The notes below the pieces were generated by a model that was given only the letters and a program-made list of their open reading frames with translations, searched no databases and was not told where the DNA came from. From Kondoa malvinella (taxonomy: Eukaryota > Basidiomycota > Agaricostilbomycetes > Agaricostilbales > Kondoaceae): a DNA stretch of 64,000 nucleotides. Position numbers and translations under genes: made by a program. The stretch is taken from the NCBI GenBank assembly GCA_039545315.1, contig BCIM01000007.1:212745-276744 (forward strand). Reading direction: 5' to 3'. The first letter of the stretch is position 1; every line of letters starts with the position of its first letter. Positions 48,701-58,953 of the stretch are shown one piece after another.

Positions 48701-50262
48701 ACTCAGTATCGCGAGGACCGGGAGTTGATTCAGGATGAAATTGAACAGAAAAGTAAGGCTTGTCGGTACAGTAGATACCTTCATTGCTTCCGTCGTTGGC
48801 ATTGACAAAGAGCTCCTTCCAGTTACCGGTAAGAGAAGATGTGTCGACGGCATAACCGTGATTCTGGGAAGTAATGTAGCATCTTCCGCTGATGAGATCG
48901 GTGCAAGGAATGTTTTGGCCGCGATTACCGTACTTCATCTTGATTGTTGAAGCGCCAGAGGCGAGAGCGAGCAATTGGTGGCCGAGACAAATACCGAAGA
49001 TTGGGACGGAAGCTCGTTCGATCATGATGGCGATCTTCTTGATAGTTTCCGGCACTGAAGTTGGGTCACCAGGACCGTTGGAGATGAAGAGACCATCGAA
49101 TGGTTCTTCGCTGGCTGCGGTAAAGTCGTAATCCCAAGGAACACATTTGAGCTCGATGCCGCGCATGAGGAAGCAGCGAATTTGGTTGTACTTCATGCCA
49201 ACGTCGATAGCGATGACTCGAAGTGGTCTTCCATCTGGGTGCAGAAGAGGCACAATGTCGTCGCGCAAGTCTTTGGGTCTGTAGAGATGAGCCTTCTTGC
49301 GGGAGACTTGGGCAACGAGGTTGAGGGTGTTTGGGTCTTCTAGAGGTACGTCTATGTAGTCGTTCGCCCATGAGCGAGGGCCAGCGCCGAGAAGCTTGCG
49401 AGCAGAAGCTACAGCCCTCCCTCTGATTGTACTTTCGCTTTGATCTCTCGCCAACACTTTAGCCAACAGAGAACCACCTTGCCTCAGCTTCTTGGTAAGT
49501 GCACGAGTATCGACCCCACAAATGGCTGGAATGCCTTCTTCCTTCAACCAAGTGCCGAGCTCGGATTTTGCCAGGTGATGCGAAAAGTCATTTCCTTCGC
49601 CAGAGTAGGAAGAGACGACCAGAGCAGCGATATGAATGCGAGAAGATTCGAAATAGGCAGGCAGTTGCTCTGAGTTGAGCAGCGATTGGCGATCAGGTAC
49701 ACCGTAAGAACCGATCAAAGGATAAGTCAAGACCAAGATTTGACCTTCGTAAGAAGGGTCGGTGAGGGATTCAGGGTAGCCAACCATGCCTTTGTAGAAG
49801 AAGCAAGGAATTCATTATTTCACATCCTTTGCAAGCAAAGCAAGAAGAGAGCGGACCGGTTTGGAACACGCATTCTCCAGAGATGCTCTTTCCTTCCGCG
49901 CCAAAGCCAATGCCTTCATAAGCAGTCCCATCAGCCATTTCGAGCACCATACGCCTGTTGCGGCTAGACTTGTCTTGTGAAGCTCCATTTTGCTCGAGAA
50001 GGGATAATTCGCTTTGCATGAAATCAAGCGAAGGACATGTTGCGAGACCGGACAGAGAGCCTTGACGAGTCTTTGATCTGCTGCTTCTGTTGATCAGACT
50101 AGCGGATCTGCTGATCGTAGGTGAAGAGCTCTCAGAAGCTGCTGTAGTGTCGAAGTCGTCCACGGGCAAAGCGAGCGAATCTCCAACGACGGGCTCAGAT
50201 TGGGCTCCGACTGATGACAGGTGTCGCTCTGCCTCTATTGAAGGCGCTGGTAGGTCTGCCAT
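42776..50262 (-). CDS. URA2: Multifunctional pyrimidine enzyme: CPSase II (GATase-synthetase) with inactive DHOase-like domain and ATCase
   Basis: This gene covers the first two steps of UMP synthesis: glutamine-dependent carbamoyl phosphate synthesis and carbamoyl-aspartate formation. The start [18 protein letters not shown] is at 50262. Order: glutaminase ([20 protein letters not shown], nucleophile in [30 protein letters not shown]); two ATP-grasp synthetase halves ([49 protein letters not shown]; second half [36 protein letters not shown]); a regulatory MGS-like region; then the DHOase-like domain ([17 protein letters not shown]). The latter lacks the HxH metal motif, so it is inactive as in yeast Ura2. 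ATCase follows ([51 protein letters not shown]). The last exon gives [16 protein letters not shown] and stops at 42776. About 2,300 residues and eight or nine short introns. Confidence 0.95.
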
Positions 50263-51803
50263 TGCTGCTTCACTTCGTGGAGAAGGAAGAAAAAGTGATC
50301 GACAGAAAAAAGATGAAAAATCTAAACGCGGTGCAAATCGCAAACAAGTCAAGCACAAGTCACGAAACAGAGGACAAGGTGACGATATGTACACGAGCAA
50401 CCAGCCGAATGCAGTTGCTTGAAACACGCGTTTCCAAGCAGCCAGCATCGGTATTCCTTTTGCAAGAAACAAACGTCTACTGAACAGCCCGCGCTAATCT
50501 TAAGCCTGTTCCTGCTCTTGACCCGCTATAGCCGATAAAGAGCTTTCCCCAAGATGTGATAGCTGGAAGGTTGTGTCCAAACAAGATACATTCAAGCTGA
50601 TATTTCGCATATTGTTGCACTGATGATAATTTGGAATTCGATTCGAGCGAGCGGCCTGAAGCGATGAAGTTTGAGACGGGTAGATTGAGAGAAGGGGAGC
50701 TGCACTGGTGGTGTTTAGGTAGTCGCCAACATGTGTTCTCGTCATTCATCCGTCTCGCCTTTCATCTGCCACTCTGTATACGCAGACCTGGTCAGCGATG
50801 TCTTATACGCAGAGCAGCGTCACCTACATTTCGACCTGGCGCGCATCCTCCTCCTCTTTCGCTTGAGCCTGCGTACACGCTTCTTTCCTAAAAAGTCACA
50901 GCAACACAGTCAGGTCATCTGCCAGCTTTCATAGCATGGTTGTAGCGCACTCCACTTTGCTCTCACTGTAGATAAAGACAGTAATTAGCAAGGGTCGCGA
51001 CAAGGTAGTCACTCGACAGCAATGTTGGCCCTGATATCATGTGCATGACAGCGGCCAAGATTGCAGCTCGAGCAGATGAAAGGCAACTGACTCTTAGCAG
51101 TAAAGATAAAATGAAAGGTGGTGCAGAGCAGGTGTCGAAAGCCTTCCGCTCCCAAGTCGCAGCTTGTCAAAGGCAAAATCGACTTGTGGTCGAAGTCTCA
51201 TTTTCTTTGCTTCGTTACGAGTCCTTCCAAGCTATCTCCAAGATCTGTACAGTGCTGCACCTCTTCTCTGCTCTTTTCCTGCCTATCCGAATTGCCAGGC
51301 TTGTGGTTGGCTTGCAAGCACTGCAGTGACCTGCTTCCGTGCCCTTCTCCGAGCTCTATGTATCTCCCTATCTTGCTCGCCCTCTCTTTCGAGTGAAAAG
51401 CTTCTTTGCAGTACCTCTGTACGCTCTATCAGGCAGCTGTGCTGATCATGACATCTGGAAACAGAACAAGCATTTCTGCTCGTCTAATGCTCTCTTGTCC
51501 TGCCTCTCGCTCTAATGCTCTGTCTGGCATTATAACTCAGTGCAACTATAACTCTAGCCCTCTACTTCTTTGCGTATCCTCTTTGGACCAGCTCGGCGAC
51601 TTTCGATAGCGCTGCGTCTTCTCGCTTGCCCTCCGATTCTGACCGCTGCAGTACTTGGCCGCTGACCTGCCTGATGATGCGCCGCGATTCCGCCCGATAG
51701 AGCAATGCGCCGCTAGCCCGCCCGAAGTCCCTTTGTGCTATCCAGCTTGACCTCCTGGATGGCTGCTTCTTTTCTCTCTCTTTCCATCAACGGCATCTAT
51801 ACC
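50263..51803. promoter_or_regulatory. Long divergent intergenic region upstream of URA2
   Basis: About 1.5 kb between divergent genes, the longest gap in the window. The right half (about 51230-51730) is pyrimidine-rich on the plus strand (many CTCT and CCT runs), as often seen in fungal promoters and leaders. Short frames here lack protein features. No RNA gene recognised. Confidence 0.4.
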
Positions 51804-52903
51804 ATGGCCAGTCATCCGGATAGCTCGAGAGCAGCCCAGTCTCATATATTCAGCCTTGCCGAAGAAATCCAGCGGTCTCAGTATCTCTTGAAGCAGCTTC
51901 GCGATGACTTTAGCAGCATTGGGAATCCTAATCATGTCACCTATCCGCAGATCTTCAAGCTACAAATGGCAAGCCTGGCTCATCATGCCAGTCAACGGGT
52001 GGAACTCTTGCTCCGAATTGCTGATAAATCGGTAAGCGAATTTCTGCCGATATCTCCCTGAGCGTTGAATGTAGTCAGTCTCCCACGAACAACCACTTGA
52101 AGCACTTTATAAAGGATGCAAACGACGTCGATCGCTGCCTCGACCAGTTCCAACGCCTGCATAGCTACTGCGATGAAGGCTCTACTGCTGTTTTAAAACA
52201 TGCATTTCGGAATACCTGCCTCTTTCTGAATTGGCTCAAAGCTTTCGTTCGTCGAGCCCGTGTCGCTGGCGAAGATACGTCTGTTGTGATGTTTAAAGGA
52301 AAGCGAGGGTTTTTCCAGGAGATAGCGACCGAACACAAGAAATGCACAGACTTCTTTCCGTATTTCATGGGCGGAGCGGTTGAACAGGTCAAGAAGGAGG
52401 CGCTCGAGATAAACCAAGCGTTCAATAGTCGAATGGAAAGCGAGAAAATCAAATTGGGAATAATCCGCCTGGTGCATCATACATCTGATGTTCTAGAGGA
52501 AATTCTCGCAACGATGCAGCCAGGATCTGAGATCTTTGGCTATCACCGCGTGAGTCATCAATGTTGGCAAGCAAACATTCAGTTGATGTGTTCTCGGACG
52601 TAGAGATTGGCTGGTTGGCTCGGCCCTCAATTGATGTCGCTGCTATCTAGTATTCGGCCCATTCTCTCGCACTTCGGCGGATCGCCTGATCTCAATCTTT
52701 ATGCCACCAAGCTTCATGCGGTCATCCGAAGCCTGGAAGAATGCTGCAACGAGTTGGAAGAATGGAAGCAAGCATCAGTTCCGGATGTTCAGAAAGTTAC
52801 AGAACATTTACGCAAAGGCATTGCGCATCGAGAGCAGTTTTTACCTTCAGACGGGTCAAGACCAATTATCCCTGTTCGGGAGAGGGCGCTTGATCAGCGG
52901 TAG
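51804..52903 (+). CDS. Hypothetical helical protein, 332 aa
   Basis: I do not recognise this protein. Three exons (51804-52031, 52079-52549, 52604-52903) join in frame: donors GTAAGC and GTGAGT, acceptors GTCAG and CGTAG. The start at 51804 (MASHPDSSRAAQSHIFSLAE) has a good context. An upstream in-frame ATG at 51735 would add a mildly hydrophobic 23-residue leader. The predicted protein is mostly amphipathic helix without membrane segments: SHIFSLAEEIQRSQYLLKQL, HFIKDANDVDRCLDQFQRLH, ATEHKKCTDFFPYFMGGAVE, LHAVIRSLEECCNELEEW. Leu-rich heptads suggest a helical bundle or coiled coil. It could be lineage-specific. Splice consensus and continuous helical pattern across both junctions support the model. 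Confidence 0.6.
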
Positions 52904-53623
52904 GAGTAACGACGAAAGTCGTGAACCGGCTGCATCTCGTGTGTAGCTGTCCGCATGATGAATTGCATGATTTCTGTTGTATCCAAAGCGCAAGATCTGG
53001 TTAACAGGAGCAGCGGGTACAATAATCTGTACATAGATATAAGTTTGTTATATTACGCGCATACTTCAGTCAATCTGGAGCCAGAATGCGCTCAAGGATG
53101 TCCAGGGAAGAGTGCGCTGTCAAGAGCTGAGGACATCTTCAACGCTTCGTGGTAGAAGATCAAGGGTTTCGATTCCATCACGATGCATCACAGGCATGAG
53201 AGCCCACCAGAGGGGCCGAATACAGCCTAAAGCATGACTTAGATGAGGCAGCAAAACAATGAGAGAACGAGGGCATTACATAGTCCAATGCCATAGAACA
53301 ATCTCGCCGATGTGATTTAGCGTTCGAAGGGAGCTCAAAACAAGCGGAACGCAGAGAAAACAGAGTCAGAGTGAAGAGTGGATAGCAAGAAACGTCAAGG
53401 AGCGGACAAGCAAAAGAGATGCGCGTTCTATCATTACGTGATGCAAGACAGCAGGCAGCAACTTAAGCTAAGCGCGTACATAGACCGCGGAGCGATCTAC
53501 GATCTAGCCAGCAGTATGCCACACTGGAGGTATGGCTGACCAGGATAGGGTGAATGCTAGAAGTCAAACATATGACGTGACCCTCTTGGTCTTCGATTTC
53601 GTCTCCCATCGGTCCTTGCTCCA
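52904..53623. promoter_or_regulatory. Intergenic region upstream of the cupin gene
   Basis: About 720 bp between two plus-strand genes. It should contain a 3' UTR and the cupin promoter. I see no further gene, repeat or RNA. Confidence 0.4.
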
Positions 53624-54450
53624 ATGCAGCGAGCTTCTGCAAACACTCTTACTCTCTCAAGCCGTATCTTCTTGACCAAACGTACCCTTCAGCGCACTCT
53701 GAACAAGAACATAGCTCGCACATTTACAGCAACAGCAATGACTTCAGCCAAATCAATCAAGCCCAACACGGAGCCACCCAAGGACATGGCCGTCTTCAAG
53801 AACATGTCTCAGATCGCTAGCAGCACAAGCGATTTCAGAACGTGAGTCTTTGAAATCGATAATTCATCGCGAAGGCTGATCCACTAGGGCAAAGCGTTCT
53901 CTGGACTGGTGAGCACTAAGCTTCATGCGCCGCTCTTCCACGAAGAAGCTCAAGTTGAGCTTAGGTGAGCACTCCCAATTCGTCCTTATGACGGTCCCTG
54001 TCGGTGGAGACGTTGGTATGTATTTCCATCATGAACCGTCCTGTTCGTGTTGACGACATGTGTAGGGAAGGAAGTGCATCACGTCGACCAGCACTTGATC
54101 TTCCATTCGGGAACAGCTAAAGCGGTTGTCAATGGCAAGGAGGACACTGTGGGACCTGGAGATCTTGTGATTGTTCCAGCTGGCGCTGAACACAACTGTC
54201 AGTTAGCCTGACACACGAGCAGGACTAAAGCTGATTGCACTGAACAGTCATCAACACTGGAGAGACTCCTTTGGTCCTCAGCACTGTCTACGCACCTGCC
54301 GAACATGATCCTACTACCAAGCGTAAGTCTGCATTCTTGGCATCAAACGTTCCGCTCATGCCTTGCTCTCATTTAGACAAGACACAAGACGAGGGCGAAG
54401 AGCTCGAGGATGCTGGAAAGGATGAGCCTCCAAAGTGGGCTTCCTCGTAA
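53624..54450 (+). CDS. Cupin-domain protein with mitochondrial-type presequence
   Basis: A small single-cupin protein of unknown substrate. The first 40 residues (MQRASANTLTLSSRIFLTKR, then TLQRTLNKNIARTFTATAM) are rich in Arg, Ser, Thr and Leu with no acids, typical of a mitochondrial targeting peptide. An internal Met could give a cytosolic form. After a short exon with an uncertain junction, the cupin fold reads HSQFVLMTVPVGGDVG, KEVHHVDQHLIFHSGTA (cupin motif 1 with metal-ligand His residues), VGPGDLVIVPAGAEHNFIN (motif 2), and LVLSTVYAPAEHDPTTK. The acidic tail ends DEPPKWASS at 54450. It resembles bacterial and fungal 'cupin 2 conserved barrel' proteins. It is convergent with the PHD gene, with only 22 bp between stop codons. 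Confidence 0.75.
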
Positions 54451-54472
54451 GCAAATGCTGGGGACAATTGTA

Positions 54473-55929
54473 TTATAGCCTGAATGCTTCATGCACGTCA
54501 TCTATGTGACCATTGCCCGAGCAGACCAGAGTCATGGTCGTGCGATGCACATACAGACGGTAATGATGATCTGGAAGCGCATTCGAAGACCAGCTCTTAT
54601 CATCCTTCTCATGTACAACCTCTCGCCAAGCCTGTGCCGAGATCCTGCTGAGTTGCGCAAAGGAGGGGCAGCCAATCTGATCACTGCTTCCAGCGTTAGC
54701 TAGCGAATCGCATATAGTCGACAGCCTCACAGGAAGGACAAGACACCTTCTTGATCACCCAGACCAGCTGAGAGCGAATTGAGGTAGTTTGTCATCTCAT
54801 GCTTAGAGTCACTGGCTTCCAAATCATGATGCGCTAACCAAGTCGACACAGCTCTTCTAATGTCGCCCTTTTCGAAAGAGGTACCACAAGGCTGTGGGTA
54901 TAGCTGTAAGAAAGCTTCCCAGGCCGCTGGTGTGAATAACTTGAAATCGTCTTCGCATCGCAACCCATGTTTGTGCCTGTCAATGTATCAGCGAATCATT
55001 CAGCATTACAGAGACCCGCTTTTCAAGTCTGCAGCATTCGCCTTGATGACCTCTCTCCTCATGTTCATTGCAGCAGTCCGATCTGACAGGAATTCGATGA
55101 TTCGGGCTGCAGGACCTTCTGCAGTTGGTCGTACTATCACAGTTTCGATGGAAGGCGAACGTGAAAGTCGATGATCTGTTTGCTGATCAGGAAGAGGAGA
55201 AGAAGCGGGTGTGTAGAAAGGCGAACGATCTTGGTCCATGATTTCGATCGATTGAAGCCTTGTGTCAAGCCCAGCTGAAGTAGCTGATGTGTTGTTGGGA
55301 ATGTCTTTTTCAGTGATATTCGCACACTTCACAGATGAGTTTTCTCAAGCCATGCATCGAATCTGACGGGTGCGTGTCAATGCGGGAAGCCCAGTTGAGA
55401 TGATCAAGGACTCACTTTGACCGAGACCGACTACTTGCTGATCAACAACAGATAATTGAGGGTGCCAGACAGCGCAGAGTTTTAGATATGAATGAGGAGT
55501 GAATCCATTACAGTTTGACCAAAGGATACGTAACTGATGCGTCCAACATACCAAGTCGTGAACATCTTTCATAGAAGGGATACGCATCTCCTGATCATCT
55601 TTGATGGGACAAAGCACACATTGCTGTATCAGAGTCTTAGCATGGAGATCTTTGCCGAGACCAAAGCACAACTCGCATTATCATGGTTTCCAGCTAGGCA
55701 TCCCGGACAGTACCAATGCTCAGCATCGACGCTTGCCTGAAGGATATCGAAGCAGTCTTGATGAACACCACGGTTGCAGCCATCACAAAGAACATCGTCG
55801 CGGTCGGCTGCTGCTTTGATGGACGTCATCATGTGAGAGATAGGCAGTGGGAGAAGGGCAAGGACAAGGAGAGGGAATCACACAAAGGGGAGAAGACGAA
55901 ATAGATGCACGACGGCAGCACGCTTTGGT
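54473..55929 (-). CDS. PHD finger / extended PHD finger chromatin protein (Nto1/Jade/BRPF-like)
   Basis: A probable histone-reading subunit of an acetyltransferase complex. A PHD finger shows VLCDGCNRGVHQDCFDILQA and HWYCPGCLAGN. It is followed after a frame change (intron or exon boundary near 55660) by an extended PHD-like segment, QQCVLCPIKDDQEMRIPSMK and LKLCAVWHPQLSVVDQQVVG. That order, PHD then C2HC knuckle then ePHD, is the Nto1/Jade/BRPF arrangement. Downstream are a Ser/Pro-rich linker, a helical region (EAFLQLYPQPCGTSFEKGDI), and a last exon reached through a GTGAGG intron with a GCTAAC branch site, ending HIDDVHEAFRL at 54473. The first zinc-ligand pair and the true start (perhaps 55929) are not clear. 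The C-terminus lacks an obvious bromodomain or PWWP. Confidence 0.6.
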
Positions 55930-56126
55930 AAATTGCATCAATCTGATGCGTCGCGTGATTCGCGCAAGAGACGCTGCGTACACAGCAGCACCAGCAAGAT
56001 CGTTAGCAGGTCGTTTGAAGACTAGAATGCCATATGCGCGTCATTTATTTGACCTTTTGTTGTTTTCACCGCTCGCTCTTGAACTGCGATGCAACAACTT
56101 ATACCAGACTGTGAAATACCCAAGCT

Positions 56127-58711
56127 ATGAAAGATGCCGAGTCCAGCTTGCTCGCTGTGCTGTTGGTCGTAGCCAGTCCAACAAACAGCAATCAAGTCGT
56201 CTTTTCTTATCCTGCCAATCCTACGCCCATCCCACGCTTGAGCAGACCAGTGTATGAGAAACCCGTCATTAAGAGACGTCGAAAGACATCCTCCAAGTCT
56301 GCCCAGCCCGCTGCCTCTCTCGGTTCAGCTGTTGTGCCTTCCGAGTCCTCGTCTACTTCTAGCTCGGATGAAGATGTCGCACCTCGCAGACAGCCTGCAA
56401 AGAGTCGCAGGCAATCTAGCTCAGCTGCTCAACAACCATCTGGTCACAATGGACTACGACACAGCTCACCTTCGCCTATGCCAGCGTATGACTCTGGCTC
56501 TTCTTCCGGCTCAACCACAGAAGAAGGTTCCGAAGACGATCAATACGTCAACGGTTCTGAAGACGAAGATAAACCAGAAACGGAAGAAGGTCAAGATTCT
56601 CCTTCACCCATCTCTGCGCTGTTTCATCCTAGACTCGCTCATCAACCTCGAACAAATGGCGATGCTTTACCTGCCAATGCAGCGTACAGTGAATTATTAG
56701 GGATAGATGTGGATATACTCTCGCAATGTCTGTTGAAAAAGAGTCTGAGGGATAGCAAGTTTGAACTGGTCATTGATTATCTCGCCTTTATCGGTCATCC
56801 GGTTTGGTTGGATCGAGGTCGGAAGCGAATACAAGAAGAACAAGAAAAGCATGCCGCTGCTGCTGCTGCAAATCGTAAAGACAGCTTTGACGCGGCATCG
56901 ACAACTACCCATTCTGCTCGAGGAAGATCACCTGTACCAGCCGGTTCTTCCACACCGCAAGAGTCACCACTGGAAGGCGATACCTCAGAAAGCGCAAGTC
57001 ACGCATCACCGCAGACCGAGAGATCAAAAGCACCGCATTCGCTACCTCCTTCCCCTTCACCTGCTCATCAACCTCTGCCGCCTTCCAAGCCTCCATCCAT
57101 CACCCAATCGAGTACACCATTCACAGGCGATCTGACCATGTTCAATCTGGTTCTCATCATCGACACGCCGCCAGACAAGCACCTCAGTTCGCACCTCGAC
57201 GTATATTACAAGGACGTCGTGGTCAAGCTCACAGCTGCAATCAAATTCGAGGAACTGAAAGATGGATGGTTGAGCAGAGAAGCGAGCAATATCTTTCGGA
57301 TGCGAGAAAAGGCGAAAGATCAAAGTGAACTATTCGTGCTATCAATCGAATAGACTGCTGATAGATATGCCAGATCAACCTTTTGCTGCTTACACAGCTG
57401 ATTTGATAGCCCAATCATCTCTATGTCGAGCTCTAGCTAAAGTATACGACTCTGTCACCACTCATCACATAGCAAAACTGTCCAATTTGAACGAAGACCT
57501 GGACATGTCCATCATGTTACGAGATAGTCTGTTTCTCGAATCGCCATACGGGACGCAGCGGAATACAATGATGCGAAGAGCGACCGATCTCGATCTGGAT
57601 GCGGATGGGCTGAATCCATGGCAGACTTTGGTGCCTATCATTGATCCGAAAGATATGCTGGATGATCTGGATGGTGGACCTTTGGCGCAGTTTGTGGAAA
57701 TCATGTCGCCAACAGTCAAGTATGTCGTTTTTGGCGCATCAAGGCTTTCCAGATGTTTACTATTCTTACAGCTTTCAAGAATACACTACTCTGCTCGACT
57801 TGGCGCACTTTGAGCTGAAAGACTTGGTCGACCATCTCGTCTATTGGAGAAAAGCGCGCATCATCAATGTGGTCAATGTGCGAAACACCTACATCCTTAA
57901 TCCAGCCAGAGGTTTCAGCGAGCTTGCGTCCCATTCGGCTGATTTTGCGCGAGCTTTCCCGAGATCTCAACCGCTTGTCGCTATCATATCTCAGTTGTCT
58001 CGAGCGCAACCTTTCTCTTCCATCATCCCGCGTGGTCAGCGGAAAGCGGAATACCTCGAGGTCCTCATTTGGCTATTAAAGACCAACCTTGTGGTACAGC
58101 AGAAGGAATGCTATCGAGTTATAGTGTCTGCCAAGATCAAGCAACAGACTCGCGAAGCTCGTCGAATAGCCAATTCATCCGATGAGGGAGCGGAGAGCCA
58201 AGAAAGAACAGATGATGGCGGAGCGTCATCCTTTGATGGGAGAGCGCTGTACAACAAGAACGAGCCATTCTTCGAAGGCGTGCCAGAAGAAAGCGAAGGC
58301 AGCTTATCCCATATCGATCTACGACGTACCAACGATTCTCTCCAATCAACGCCCGAACCCAGCCCTGAAATCGGCAGACGAGTCCAACCACAACCTCTCA
58401 AGTCTTCCCTGCTGTCGCAACGCAATAGAAAGGTAGTTGGTAAAGCGGCATTCGCTAGCTCAGCGATGGAAGAACCGATCAGCAATGTAATACCAGAGCC
58501 GGGCATGCCAGAAGTATGGGAGAAGAGGTGGTTGAACCAGATATTGGCAAGCCGACCAGAACATGCGCAGCGATTTGATAGGATATTGCCGTATCTAAAT
58601 GGCTGCTTTGACTTGGAAGAGGTTGCCTTTCGGTCAGACATGTCGAAGAGAGAAGTGAAGACCTTGTGTGGGCAGTTCTCAGAGCATTTGGTTGCGTTTT
58701 GTACACCTTGA
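56127..58711 (+). CDS. NPR3: Nitrogen permease regulator 3 (Npr3/Nprl3), SEACIT/GATOR1 subunit
   Basis: With Npr2 and Iml1 it restrains TORC1 under amino-acid or nitrogen limitation at the vacuole. The start MKDAESSLLAVLLVVASPTN is followed by QVVFSYPANP, the longin-like N-terminus of Nprl3. A long Ser/Glu/Pro insert follows, then SELLGIDVDILSQCLLKKSL, ELVIDYLAFIGHPVWLDRGR, and TMFNLVLIIDTPPDKHLSSH. An intron near 57337-57380 (GTGAAC donor, TGATAG acceptor) and one of 52 nt at 57720 (GTATGT donor, TTACAG acceptor) restore the frame to FQEYTTLLDLAHFELKDLVD, HLVYWRKARIINVVNVRN. The C-terminus has winged-helix sequence (RFDRILPYLNGCFDLEEVAF, SKREVKTLCGQF) and stops at 58711. The family match is strong in the core and C-terminus. 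Confidence 0.85.
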
Positions 58712-58953
58712 ACAACGCATTGTAGCAATATTGTACTGCAGTCTTGGAACTGCTGAAGTTTGAATGTGAACGTGGAAAGACCGTCGAGAGAACAAGACTA
58801 CATTTGCCAAAAGCGCCAACAAGTAGCATTTCACCAGCCAGTTACGATATGAATGCGATCTGTGCAGCCGAACCAGAACTTAGTTTCGAAGAGACAAAGC
58901 CTAAATTATACGCACACTTTCAAACCCCATATACAGAAGGACCTTTCAACCTT

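Noticed and set aside
51039..51396. Overlapping short plus-strand frames in the region upstream of the 332-aa gene
   Set aside because: Three frames are open at once through pyrimidine-rich DNA, a sign of compositional bias rather than coding.
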